A DNA stretch of 64,000 nt from Nonomuraea sp. NEAU-A123 (GCF_018603905.1 NZ_JAHFZZ010000010.1:124001-188000), one strand, 5' to 3'; shown: positions 17,258-25,996, numbered from the stretch's first letter. Numbers and translations: made by a program. The notes: a model not told the origin generated them from the letters alone.

Positions 17258-18064
17258 GTGGCCGAGGACGCGGTCGATGAAGGTGGTGACGTCTGTCAGG
17301 ACCTCGTCCCGGTTCGTCTCGTTGAACACCTCGTGCCGGGCATCCGGATAGATCCGTTCGGTCAGGTCGTCGCCGCGGATCGTCTCGATGCCGGTACGAC
17401 TGGAGGTCAGCGGGACGAGCTGGTCGTCGGCGCCGTGGATCCAGAGCGTGGGCAGGCTGCCGAGTGTTCCGCCCTTGGAGATCGAGGCGATCGTCGTGGC
17501 GAACGCCTCCAGCGTGGGTCGTTTGAACGGGCCGTGCCAGACCAGCGGATCCTCGGCGTAGGCGACGCCGACGGCCGGGTCACGGGAGAGTGTGGCCGGG
17601 TCGATGGGGATGTCGGGGAGCTCGTCGAGGGACAGCAGGACGGGGATCACCTCCCATTCGCCGATCACCGGGCCCGACAGGACGAGCGCGGCCAGCCCGT
17701 CGCCGTAGCGCTGGGCGTAGCGGGCCGCGATCATGCCGCCCATCGAGTGACCGATCAGCACGACCGGTACGCGCGGGTGGTCGGCCCTGGCCTGCTCCTC
17801 CACGGCATGTACGTCGGTCACCACGTCCTCGAAGTCGACCACGAGTGCCCGGTCGCCCTTCGACTTGCCGTGGCCGACGTGGTCGAGCCCGTAGACCGCG
17901 GCGCCGTGCCGGACCAAGGTGTCGGCGACGTACTCATAACGGCCGATGTGCTCGCCGTACCCGTGGACCAGGATGGTGATGAAGCGCGGCTGATCGTGCG
18001 GCCATTCGCGCACCGCGATCGCGGCGCGCGTGCCGGTGAACGTGCGTTCCCTCGAACTGGCCAT
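17255..18064 (-). CDS. alpha/beta hydrolase, monoacylglycerol lipase-like
   Basis: A 269-residue enzyme of the serine aminopeptidase S33/monoacylglycerol lipase group. The oxyanion motif HGYGEH is near residue 34, the nucleophile elbow GHSMGG has Ser107, Asp lies in the HGADDQLVP segment near 218, and His in YPDARHEVFNE. Family members hydrolyse monoacylglycerols or lysophospholipids in the cytosol or at the membrane. No signal peptide is seen. It is divergent from the sugar operon. Confidence 0.88.
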   Translation of the reverse strand: MASSRERTFTGTRAAIAVREWPHDQPRFITILVHGYGEHIGRYEYVADTLVRHGAAVYGLDHVGHGKSKGDRALVVDFEDVVTDVHAVEEQARADHPRVPVVLIGHSMGGMIAARYAQRYGDGLAALVLSGPVIGEWEVIPVLLSLDELPDIPIDPATLSRDPAVGVAYAEDPLVWHGPFKRPTLEAFATTIASISKGGTLGSLPTLWIHGADDQLVPLTSSRTGIETIRGDDLTERIYPDARHEVFNETNRDEVLTDVTTFIDRVLGH

Positions 18065-18156
18065 GTCACTCCGTGTGTCCGGAATGCGGCGAGCGTACGC
18101 CCCACCCGGCCGGTCGGTCCAGCATCAGGACCAACCATGAAAAATTACTGCCATGC

Positions 18157-18185
18157 GTGACAAGTGTGGCGAAAACTGTTTTAAT
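18157..18185 (+). promoter_or_regulatory. candidate promoter of the sugar operon
   Basis: GTGACA (18157-18162) is separated by 17 bp from TTTAAT (18180-18185), close to a housekeeping sigma70-type promoter. It lies 85 bp upstream of the chosen epimerase start, in the only AT-rich part of the divergent gap. Confidence 0.45.
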
Positions 18186-18270
18186 CCCACGCTAGGTGCC
18201 ACCGGGGCGGCACAGGCCCCGTGTGACCGTTTTTCCTCGAAATCACGGCTTCGTGGGGAAAGGCAGGCCC

Positions 18271-19275
18271 GTGGGAGCTCCAAGTGGCGAAGTCATCGTC
18301 ACGGGCGGTCTCGGATTCATCGGCTCACATCTGGTGGACGCGTATCTCGCAGCGGGCCACCGAGTAACGATCATCGACTCCAACGCAGGCGCGGTCATCG
18401 ACGGCGAGGACTATGACGCCGATCCCCGCTGCACGGTCGTCCGGCAGCGGGTGGAGGACTACCTGGCGGCGGGCGGCGACTTCGCCGGTGCCGACCGCGT
18501 CATCCACGCGGCCTCGTACGTCGGCCCCGCGAGCATCCTGTCCAGGGCCGGCCGGCTCGGCCACGACATCATCGGCAGCACCGCGCCGGTCATCGACGCC
18601 TGCATCGGCGCCGGTGCGCCGCTGTGCCTGTTCAGCTCGGCCGAGGTGTACGGCCGCAGCGGCGTGCTCGACGAGAAGGACGACATCCTCGTACCGACGC
18701 AGTACAACACCCGCATCGAGTACGCGATCGCCAAGACGCTGGCCGAGGCGATGGTCTCCAACAGCCGCCAGCACGGCCTGCGCGGGGTCGTCATCCGGCC
18801 GTTCAACGTGGCGGGGGCGCGGCAGTCGCGGGCGGGCGGGTTCGTCATGCCCACGTTCGTCCAGCAGGCGCTGGCCGAGAAGCCGATCACCGTGTTCGCG
18901 GGCGGCGAGCAGGTCAGGGCGTTCATCGCGGCGAGCGACCTGACCGGGTTCCTCATCGGCTACATGGACGCGGCGCTGGACAGCGACGACATCATCATCA
19001 ACGTCGGCAACCCGGCGAACGCGATCACCATCATGGAGCTGGCCCACCGGGTGAGGGACCTGCTCGGCAGCCCGTCACCCATCGTCAGCGTCGACGGCAG
19101 GAGCGTTCACGGGCCGCACTACGCCGAGGCCGAGTCGTTCCACAAGATCCCGGCGCTGCGGGCGGCGACGGGTCTCGGCTGGCAGCCCCGGATCGCGCTC
19201 GACGAGCTGATCCTGAGCACCGCCGAGTACTACCGCGCCCGCGAGGACCGGAGGGCAGTGAATGCGCCGCTTTGA
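18271..19275 (+). CDS. NAD-dependent epimerase/dehydratase (nucleotide-sugar type)
   Basis: A 334-residue extended SDR. TGGLGFIG is at residues 11-18, SSAEVYG follows strand five, and the catalytic pair YAIAK has Tyr151 and Lys155. It resembles UDP-sugar 4-epimerases and dehydratases that reshape nucleotide sugars. I chose the GTG at 18271; GTG at 18253 or 18196 would add an unconserved leader. It overlaps the deacetylase gene by 14 nt and heads a four-gene coupled operon, which suggests it makes the sugar that the next enzymes modify. Confidence 0.85.
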   Translation: MGAPSGEVIVTGGLGFIGSHLVDAYLAAGHRVTIIDSNAGAVIDGEDYDADPRCTVVRQRVEDYLAAGGDFAGADRVIHAASYVGPASILSRAGRLGHDIIGSTAPVIDACIGAGAPLCLFSSAEVYGRSGVLDEKDDILVPTQYNTRIEYAIAKTLAEAMVSNSRQHGLRGVVIRPFNVAGARQSRAGGFVMPTFVQQALAEKPITVFAGGEQVRAFIAASDLTGFLIGYMDAALDSDDIIINVGNPANAITIMELAHRVRDLLGSPSPIVSVDGRSVHGPHYAEAESFHKIPALRAATGLGWQPRIALDELILSTAEYYRAREDRRAVNAPL

Positions 19276-19951
19276 CCGGGTGCTAGTGATCTCTCCCCAC
19301 GCCGACGACGAGGTACTCGGCTGCGGCGGCCTGATCGCCGCCCAGGTCGGGGCGGGGGCCGAGGTCCACGTCCTGTATCTGGCGGTCGACGGGATGCGGC
19401 ACTACGGCCTCGACGGCGCCACCAGCTATCGGCAGCGGCTGGACGAGATCGAGGCCGTCCGGTCCACACTGGGCTTCACGTACGAGATCGCGTACGGCGA
19501 CATGGACCTGACCGAGCGGCTGGACACGCTGCCGCGCCGGGAGCTGGTCGACCTGTTCGAGCGGGCGCTGAACGAGCGGCGGCCCGACCTGCTGCTGCTG
19601 CCGAGCTTCGCCGACTACGACCAGGATCATTTGGCGGTGTTCGGCGCCGGGTTCGCGGCGGCCCGGCCCATCGCCCAGCAGTTCGGCAAGTGGCTGGTGC
19701 CGACCGTGCTGCTGTACGAGATGTCGAAGATCCAGTGGGCGGCCGAGCCAATGCCGCGCTCGACCGCCTTCTGCGACATCAGCTCCCACATGGAACGCAA
19801 GCTTGAGGCACTGCGCGGCTACCAGAGCCAGCACCGGCCCTCTCCGCACATCAGGAGCGAGGAGTCGGTGACGGCGCTGGCGACGCTGCGCGGGGCGGAG
19901 ATCGGAGTCACCCACGCCGAAGCGTTCGGCGTGCTTAGGGAGGTCCTGTGA
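19262..19951 (+). CDS. PIG-L family deacetylase
   Basis: A 229-residue zinc-dependent N-deacetylase of the LmbE/MshB/BshB group. SPHADDEVLGCGG (residues 11-23) gives the AHADDE-type metal site, and DYDQDHLAV near residue 120 gives the third ligand. These enzymes remove acetyl from N-acetylglucosamine-type sugars in mycothiol, bacillithiol and antibiotic pathways. It sits between an epimerase and a formyltransferase with overlaps on both sides, so I infer deacetylation of an amino sugar followed by re-acylation. Confidence 0.88.
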   Translation: MRRFDRVLVISPHADDEVLGCGGLIAAQVGAGAEVHVLYLAVDGMRHYGLDGATSYRQRLDEIEAVRSTLGFTYEIAYGDMDLTERLDTLPRRELVDLFERALNERRPDLLLLPSFADYDQDHLAVFGAGFAAARPIAQQFGKWLVPTVLLYEMSKIQWAAEPMPRSTAFCDISSHMERKLEALRGYQSQHRPSPHIRSEESVTALATLRGAEIGVTHAEAFGVLREVL

Positions 19952-20889
19952 AGAAGTTCGCCTTCTGCACCGGTATGGAGTTCGCGGCCCCGGCCGTGGA
20001 CGTGCTGGCCGCTCAGGGCACTCCCCCGTCGCTGCTCATCGGCTACCCGCCCCAGCTACAGCACCGCTCGGGCTACGCGCCGCTGCAGGAGGCGGCGGAG
20101 AAGTACGACATCCCGCTCCTGGAGACCGCCGACATCAACGACGGCCGGACGCACGAGCTGGTCACCAGCCTGGGCATCGACCTGTTCGTGGTGGCCGGCT
20201 GGTCGCAACTGGTCCGCGAACCGCTCCTGTCGGCGTGCCCGCTCGGCTCCGTCGGGCTGCACCCCACCCGGCTGCCCGAGGGCCGGGGGCGGGCCCCGCT
20301 GCCCTGGACGATCATCAAGGGCATCCGGTCGAGCGCGGTCAGCCTGTTCTTCCTGAACGAGGGTGCCGACGAGGGCGAGCTGATCGCCCAGCGCGAGTTC
20401 GCGGTGAGCCGTCGCGACGACGTCACCGAGGTGTACCGCAAGGTGACCGAGATCAACATCGAACTGCTCGCCAAGTACGTCCCGCTGCTGCTCGCCGGCC
20501 AGGTGGTGGCCCGCCCGCAGCCGCCGGGCGGCTCGGTCTGGGAACGGCGGCGGCCGGAGGACGGCCTGATCGACTGGTCCAAGTCCGCGAGCGAGGTCTA
20601 CGACTGGGTACGCGCGCTGGCCGCGCCGTACCCGGGAGCCTTCACCTTCGTCGACGAACGCAAGCTGTTCGTGCACAGCGCCGACCTCATCGAGTGGGGC
20701 GACCATCGGGAGCCGCCGGGCACCGTGCTGGCGCCGGTCTGGTCGACCGGCAGCGCCGGGGTGCTGGTGGCGTGCGGCTCCGGACTGCTCATCGTCCGCG
20801 AGGCGCAGTGGGAGGGAACCGGCCGGCGTGATGCGCTGTCCCTCTTGGAGGCGGGCGAGCTCGCGGTCGGCACATGCCTGGGGACGTAA
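19948..20889 (+). CDS. formyltransferase (methionyl-tRNA/sugar N-formyltransferase family)
   Basis: A 313-residue enzyme with an N-terminal formyltransferase fold (to about residue 185) and the smaller C-terminal barrel seen in Fmt and ArnA. The catalytic loop GLHPTRLPEGRGRAPLPW has His105, and the Asp in EGADEGELIAQ is Asp141. The Asn of the usual NxH motif is Gly103 here. Being in a sugar operon, it more likely N-formylates an amino sugar from N10-formyl-tetrahydrofolate than initiator tRNA. It overlaps its neighbours by 4 and 16 nt. Confidence 0.85.
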   Translation: MKKFAFCTGMEFAAPAVDVLAAQGTPPSLLIGYPPQLQHRSGYAPLQEAAEKYDIPLLETADINDGRTHELVTSLGIDLFVVAGWSQLVREPLLSACPLGSVGLHPTRLPEGRGRAPLPWTIIKGIRSSAVSLFFLNEGADEGELIAQREFAVSRRDDVTEVYRKVTEINIELLAKYVPLLLAGQVVARPQPPGGSVWERRRPEDGLIDWSKSASEVYDWVRALAAPYPGAFTFVDERKLFVHSADLIEWGDHREPPGTVLAPVWSTGSAGVLVACGSGLLIVREAQWEGTGRRDALSLLEAGELAVGTCLGT

Positions 20890-22550
20890 CCCTCACCGGG
20901 GCGGTGATGGCGCATCCCAAGCGCAGGGAGGCGGCCATCAGGCTGGCGGGCGGTGTCCTGGACGTGGTCACCGACCCGGATCCGGCCGGGCGGCCGTCGG
21001 CGTTCCGGACGTCGCTGCTGGCCTGGTCGAGCATCCCCGAGGGGGCCACGCACCACGTACTGCTGCACGACGACATGGTGCTGTCCGACACGTTCTTCGA
21101 ACGGGCGACGATGGCCGCCCAGGCCATGCCGGACGCGGCGCTGGCGCTGTTCGCGTTCTGGAACTCGCGTAACGGCGCCGCCGTACGGCTGGGCGCGCTC
21201 GCCGGGGCGCGCTGGGTGCGCGGGGCCGGAGAGTACACGCCCGTCGCGGCGCTGCTGCTCCCCCGGCGGGTCGCCGAGGGGTACGTGGAGTGGGCCCGCG
21301 ATCGGGGCGACACGTGGCCGGACGACGTGCTGATGGGCCGCTATCTCCGGCAGGCCGGCGTGCCGGTGTACGTCGCGGTGCCCAGCCTGGCCGAGCACGA
21401 GGACCTGGCGAGCCTGGTGGAGAACGACTTCCAGGGCCTGCGGCGCTCGCCCTGCTTCTTCGCCGACGATCCGCTGCTGGATGAGGATCGGGTGCTCGGG
21501 TCCTTGGCCGCGATCCCGTTCTTCAAGCGAGGGGTGGCGCAGTGCGCGGTGCCCGGCGCTTCGGGGTGGCGGGACATCCGGTGCGAGGACTACCTGGACG
21601 GGCGCGGCTTCGACGTCGGCGCTCTGCGGGCGCGGTACGACAGCCCGTGGTGGCCGCTCTGGCTGACGGCCTTCACGATGGGCGTGGTACGCGAAGGCTC
21701 CGGGGACCCTCGGGTGATGGATCGGGCACTGGGGACCATGGGGCCCGGCGGGCTCTGTCATGAGCTCGGGTCACGCGAGCTGGCCCGGCTGTCGGACGAA
21801 CTCCTCGACGTGGCGCGGGCCGGGCTCTCGGCGGGGCTCGCGGCGTCTCCACAGGCTGTGGAACGGCCGACGGTGGCCGTGACCGGGGCTGACACGTGGC
21901 TGCGCGAGCAGCTCACGTGGGCGCTCGCCGATCGGGGCTACCTGGCCGCCGGTGATCCCGACGCGGTGGTGCACGTCTGCGCGCTGGACGCCGATCCGGA
22001 TGAGGAGGTACGACTGGCGCGCGCGGCCTTTTCGGCCTTCTCGGGCTCTTCGGACCCTTCTGGCTCTTCGGGCTCTTTGGGCTTCGGCGGGCGGAAGATC
22101 TTGGTCGGCTCGTGCGGGATGGAGGTCGAGGGCGCGGTGGTGTTGCGCCTCGGCGAGCCGTACGGGCCGGGGATGCCGCAGGGCGGGATCGTGGCGGACT
22201 CGGTGCTGCGGTCGTCGCTGAACCGGCCGCTGCGGGCCGGTGGCGGGGTTGTGCGGCTCGTGCACGTACGGGATGTCGCCGCTGCCGTCATTGCCGCTCT
22301 GACCCGTGGGGCCGGGGTGTTCGACATCGCCGGCCCGGAGCCGGTGAGTGGGTGGGAGCTGGCGGAGGCGGTGGCCAAGGCGGTCCGGCCCGTGCCGATC
22401 GAGGCCGCCGCCTCCGGTGGGGCGGTGGCCGGGGCGGTGGTGAGCGTCGAGCGGGCCTTCAGTGAGCTGGGGTGGCGGCCGGAGGTGGAGCTCGACTACG
22501 GCCTGCACACGTGTGCGCAGTGGCTGGCCTACGAGAGCGACCGCCAGTAG
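20874..22550 (+). CDS. glycosyltransferase-like protein fused to an SDR/epimerase-like domain
   Basis: A 558-residue two-domain protein. Residues 1-300 look like a GT-A-type glycosyltransferase: VTLTGAVMAHPKR starts the fold, HDDM (65-68) is a DxD-like site, and PDDVLMGRYLRQAG with VPSLAEHED matches a common acceptor-side pattern. Residues 333-558 resemble an extended SDR (VRLVHVRDVAAAVIAAL, GVFDIAGPEPVS). Its glycine motif is degraded (TGADTWL) and no YxxxK is visible, so it may bind rather than oxidise sugar. A Ser/Gly-rich insert lies near 390-405. I kept the ATG at 20874 because it includes the first strand. The 3' end overlaps the convergent gene by 22 bp. Confidence 0.72.
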   Translation: MPGDVTLTGAVMAHPKRREAAIRLAGGVLDVVTDPDPAGRPSAFRTSLLAWSSIPEGATHHVLLHDDMVLSDTFFERATMAAQAMPDAALALFAFWNSRNGAAVRLGALAGARWVRGAGEYTPVAALLLPRRVAEGYVEWARDRGDTWPDDVLMGRYLRQAGVPVYVAVPSLAEHEDLASLVENDFQGLRRSPCFFADDPLLDEDRVLGSLAAIPFFKRGVAQCAVPGASGWRDIRCEDYLDGRGFDVGALRARYDSPWWPLWLTAFTMGVVREGSGDPRVMDRALGTMGPGGLCHELGSRELARLSDELLDVARAGLSAGLAASPQAVERPTVAVTGADTWLREQLTWALADRGYLAAGDPDAVVHVCALDADPDEEVRLARAAFSAFSGSSDPSGSSGSLGFGGRKILVGSCGMEVEGAVVLRLGEPYGPGMPQGGIVADSVLRSSLNRPLRAGGGVVRLVHVRDVAAAVIAALTRGAGVFDIAGPEPVSGWELAEAVAKAVRPVPIEAAASGGAVAGAVVSVERAFSELGWRPEVELDYGLHTCAQWLAYESDRQ

Positions 22551-24523
22551 AGCCGCCCGTCGGGGGTCGCGATGACGAGCCGCCCTGAGGCGGCGGCCAG
22601 CACGATGCGGCTCCCGGAGAGGGTCGGCGTAGGCCCGTCGTGCCCGGAGAGGGTCGGTGCGGGGGTGGTCGTGGGCCGGGCTGGGCCGAGGTCGGTCCAG
22701 TCGGTGTTGTGGCGGTTGACCGGTCTCGTCAGTACGCGGTCGCCTGCGATGGCGTACAGGCGGCCGTTCATCGCTGTCAGGCTCGTGGCTCCTTCCCCGG
22801 TGCCCATCCGGGCCCAGGTGGCGTCCGTGAGGCGGCGGATGGGGAGGTGCCAGAGCTCGTCGTCCGATGTGACGGCGAACAGGGCCTCGTCGGCGGCGGC
22901 CAGGCCCGTGGCGTGCTCCGGGGCTCGGCTGACATCCGCCCACGGAGTGGAGGTGAGCACGGGGTCGCGGTAGCGGATGGTGCCGTCGGGGGCCAGGCCG
23001 TACAGGCCCGCCGGTGGGCCGCCGTGGGCTTCGCGGGGGGCGGCGAGCGCCAGGGCGTCGGTGGTGTCGATCGGGCGCCAGGGCAGGTTCTGGCCGGACA
23101 GGTCGCGCGTGCTCAGCACCCCGTCGGCCCTGGCCGCGAACAGCCGGTTCTCACACACGACGAGCGCGACCGGCTGCGGCTGGGACTCCTCAGGAGGGGC
23201 CGTAGGAGACACGGCCGTCACGAGAGGCGCGGCCATCGCGGGCATCGCGGGAGTGGAACGCCGGGATTCCGGAGTCGGGAGCAGCGGGGCTTCCGAGGAC
23301 GGACGCCCGGGGCCGGACGGGCCGATGTCCTCCCACAGGGGTGGGCCCAGGGGGCGGGAGAGGTGGGTCAGGACGTTGTGGGTGATGTGGGACAGGATTG
23401 GGTCGGTGGCCAGGGTGTTGCCCCAGTTGATGGTGCCCGCGTTGAAGATCGTCCCGGCGCCCAGCCGGTGCACGCCCATGGTGGCCGCGCCGCCCCTGCC
23501 GTACCTGCGCCAGTGCGACAGGTCCGCCGTGGCGAGGACGACGAACGACGGCGGGGTGCCGTCGCGGCCCGTGGCCCGGGGGACGCCGTCCAGCCACTCC
23601 AGGTCGGCGGCGTCCGTCTCGTAGCCGAGCGCGCCCCTGCCGAACGTGTCGCCGTCCCGCAGGCCGGTGCCCGCGTAGACCCAGTGGTCGGTGAAGCGGG
23701 CCGTGTAGGACTCCTGGGACATCACGCGCGAGTCGACCCAGCAGCCGGCGCCGTTGCGGAAGGTCAGGCCGGTGAGGGTGTTCTCGGGTCGGTTGACGGG
23801 GTCGCTGGGCCACTCGACCGTAGTGCGGCCGGGGTCGGTGCGTGAGAGGGGGTCGGCGACGGCGTCGCGGTAGCAGACCATCGTCCGGAGGTCGTCCTCG
23901 AAGCGGACCTGCCACCAGCAGGTGTTTCCGGAGAATATGGCGATATTTCCACCGGCCCGCGCGAACGCCTCCACCGCGTCCCGCATCTCCCACGACCAGT
24001 ACTCGTCGTGCCCGTTGATCACCAGCAGCCGGTAACGGCTCAGCAGGTCGAGACCGTCGTGCAGGTCCAGCCCCGAGCAGTAGTCGACGGCGTACCCCGA
24101 CGGCCCGAGCCAGCGCAGCAGCCCGAGCTCCCACTCCTCGACCTGCGGCCCCGCGCCCGGCCGGTCGAAGCTGACCTTGACCGCGCGATCGGGCTGCTCG
24201 GACTGGTAGAGCCCTTCACCGGGCACGCCGGGCCGGTTGTACGCCTCCCAGGTGGGAAAGGGAATCGCCACCATCACCGGCGAAGCAGGCACACTCGCAC
24301 GTACGACGAAATATGCGGACTCGTTGCCGACGACGGCGCGATAGAGCGAGCTGGGCCAGTCCGCGCCCACCTTGAGCGTCCAGGTGTCGCCCTCGGCCGT
24401 GTCCCGGAGCACGACCCGCCCCGTCGGCACGTCCTCGACAAAGATCGTGCCCCCGCTCCCGAGCAGGTGGAACCGGAGCGTCTCCCCCTGCGCGCACGAC
24501 GTGGCCGCCGCGTACAGGCTCAT
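22529..24523 (-). CDS. N,N-dimethylformamidase beta-subunit-like protein with C-terminal propeller-like repeats
   Basis: A 664-residue protein. Residues 1-430 match the large-subunit-like domain of N,N-dimethylformamidase. An N-terminal beta domain is followed by a core with VINGHDEYWSWEMRDAVEAF and GGNIAIFSGNTCWWQ, the region that holds the iron-site tyrosine and the GGN turn. After a Pro/Ala-rich linker (430-500), residues 505-664 contain short repeats of the form LxAxxxGxLxxRxL/W, resembling tectonin or other small propellers. Its start overlaps the condensation gene by 4 nt (ATGA). No signal peptide. It may hydrolyse an amide or formamide in the pathway; this is inference. Confidence 0.7.
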   Translation of the reverse strand: MSLYAAATSCAQGETLRFHLLGSGGTIFVEDVPTGRVVLRDTAEGDTWTLKVGADWPSSLYRAVVGNESAYFVVRASVPASPVMVAIPFPTWEAYNRPGVPGEGLYQSEQPDRAVKVSFDRPGAGPQVEEWELGLLRWLGPSGYAVDYCSGLDLHDGLDLLSRYRLLVINGHDEYWSWEMRDAVEAFARAGGNIAIFSGNTCWWQVRFEDDLRTMVCYRDAVADPLSRTDPGRTTVEWPSDPVNRPENTLTGLTFRNGAGCWVDSRVMSQESYTARFTDHWVYAGTGLRDGDTFGRGALGYETDAADLEWLDGVPRATGRDGTPPSFVVLATADLSHWRRYGRGGAATMGVHRLGAGTIFNAGTINWGNTLATDPILSHITHNVLTHLSRPLGPPLWEDIGPSGPGRPSSEAPLLPTPESRRSTPAMPAMAAPLVTAVSPTAPPEESQPQPVALVVCENRLFAARADGVLSTRDLSGQNLPWRPIDTTDALALAAPREAHGGPPAGLYGLAPDGTIRYRDPVLTSTPWADVSRAPEHATGLAAADEALFAVTSDDELWHLPIRRLTDATWARMGTGEGATSLTAMNGRLYAIAGDRVLTRPVNRHNTDWTDLGPARPTTTPAPTLSGHDGPTPTLSGSRIVLAAASGRLVIATPDGRLYWRSLS

Positions 24524-25764
24524 GCGAACGCCGCCTCGACCAGCGTCGACTCCATGTCGAACAGGAACCGCTCGATCCCCGGCGGCGCGAGCAGCCCGGT
24601 GTCGGCGTACAGCGACACCTCCATCCGCCCCGGCTCGCCGCCGACGTGCAGCCGGAAGTCGCAGATGTTGCGGTCCATGGTGTCCGTCCAGACCAGTTCG
24701 GTCCGATCCATTGAGGCGCGTACGGCCCGTTCGTCCAGACCTGTCACCCCGTCGCGCTGCACCAGCCGCTGGTCGTTGAAGCAGCCGAACGACCTGATCC
24801 CCGGCCCCACGGCCGACACCGCCTCCTCCATCGCGTACGGATCGAACTGGGCCTGCCGGTAGGCCCGCAAGGCCACCTGCCAGCCCTGCCGGGCCAACTC
24901 CCCGAAGTCCGGCGTACCGAGGTCGAGCAGCACGAGCCCCTCCTGCGAGATCGTCGAGACCACGTCGCGGCGCTCGGCCGCGAACCGGTTGCTGACGATC
25001 ACCCGCATGCCGCAGAACCGCTGGCCCGTGAGCCGCCCGGCGAGCCGGGCCGCGGCCGTGAGCAGCACCGTCGAGGAGCTCACCCGCTCGCGGGCGGCCA
25101 CGGCCTGCGCCGCCGCGGCGATGGCCGCGGAGGTCATCGTGGCCTCCCAGTACCGCGGGCGCCGCGGGACGTCCGACAGGGCCATGGGATCCATGCGCCG
25201 GTATTCGGACAGCCAGAAGGCCAGGGCCTCGTCGGACATACGCTTGCCCTCGGCCGAGCGCTGCCACTCGGCGAGCTCACGCGGTGTGGCGCTCTCCACC
25301 GGTGGCAGCGAGTCGCGCAGCAGGAGCAGCCGGAAGTCCTTCACCAGGAGATCGGCGGCGTGCCCGTCGGCGGCCAGGTGGCAGAGGACCAGCACGACAT
25401 GCCGGACATAGTCGCCGGTCACGAGGAACGCCACCCGCAGCGGCCACTCCTCCCAGTAGTCGAACGGCTCGGCCGACAGCCGGTCGCACACCACCTGAGC
25501 GGATTCGTCCGTCACCTCGACGTACGGCCGGGCGATGGGCGAGATCCGCTGCCGGGGGCAGTCGGGGGGCCCGCTGAGCCGGGTGCGCAGCGCCTCGTGC
25601 CGCTCGACGAGCCCGTCCAGGGCCGCGACGGCGCGCTCGACGGTGACGGGCCGCTTCGGCGCGGCGAAGATCCGGCCGATGTTGAGATAGTGCTCCTGTG
25701 GCCGCGCCGCCACGACGGCCCGCCAGATGTCCTGCTGCCCCCATGTGAGCGGCGACTCAAGCAT
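24520..25764 (-). CDS. stand-alone condensation-domain protein
   Basis: A 414-residue protein with the two-lobed condensation fold and nothing else. It begins with LTWGQQDIW (the C1 core) and ARHEALRTR-type C2 (VERHEALRTRL). The HHxxxDG site reads CHLAADG at 128-134, so the second His and the Asp are kept but the first His is Cys. Such single C domains join a carrier-bound acyl group to an amine, sometimes a free one such as an amino sugar. It is coupled to the ACP gene upstream (8-nt overlap) and the amidase-like gene downstream. Confidence 0.82.
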   Translation of the reverse strand: MLESPLTWGQQDIWRAVVAARPQEHYLNIGRIFAAPKRPVTVERAVAALDGLVERHEALRTRLSGPPDCPRQRISPIARPYVEVTDESAQVVCDRLSAEPFDYWEEWPLRVAFLVTGDYVRHVVLVLCHLAADGHAADLLVKDFRLLLLRDSLPPVESATPRELAEWQRSAEGKRMSDEALAFWLSEYRRMDPMALSDVPRRPRYWEATMTSAAIAAAAQAVAARERVSSSTVLLTAAARLAGRLTGQRFCGMRVIVSNRFAAERRDVVSTISQEGLVLLDLGTPDFGELARQGWQVALRAYRQAQFDPYAMEEAVSAVGPGIRSFGCFNDQRLVQRDGVTGLDERAVRASMDRTELVWTDTMDRNICDFRLHVGGEPGRMEVSLYADTGLLAPPGIERFLFDMESTLVEAAFA

Positions 25765-25996
25765 GGAGCCGTAAGTAGTTCACCAGCTCGTCCAGGCTGT
25801 CGGCCGAGGTCAGGTCCAGCTCGACGCCGAACTCCGCCTCCACCGCGTCGATCAATCTGAGATAGCCGAGTGAGGTGACGCCGAGATCGGCCAGCCTGGC
25901 CTCTCCGGCCAGCACCTCTTCTGCCTCGACCGCGCCGTCGGTGGCCTTGGCGACCATGTCGGCGAGCCGTCCGCGTAGTTCTCCGTCCGTCTGCAC
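25757..25996 (-). CDS. acyl/peptidyl carrier protein
   Basis: A 79-residue carrier. The phosphopantetheine Ser is in DLGVTSLGYLRLI, followed by the usual acidic helix (AEFGVELDL). I chose the GTG at 25996, with GGGAGG about 10 bp upstream; the longer frame adds an unlikely leader. Its motif (GVTSL rather than GGHSL) is of the ACP type, unlike the PCP domains of the large synthetases. It probably carries the acid activated by the divergent adenylating enzyme. Confidence 0.85.
   Translation of the reverse strand: MQTDGELRGRLADMVAKATDGAVEAEEVLAGEARLADLGVTSLGYLRLIDAVEAEFGVELDLTSADSLDELVNYLRLHA

Noticed and set aside
21990..22100. Ser/Gly-rich (FSGSSDPSGSSG) stretch as a tandem DNA repeat
   Set aside because: The repeat is short and imperfect and lies in frame as a linker; no array beyond low complexity.
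24524..25267. N-terminal extension of the amidase-like protein
   Set aside because: It overlaps the condensation gene on the same strand; MSLYAAATSC at 24523 with an ATGA overlap is the better start.
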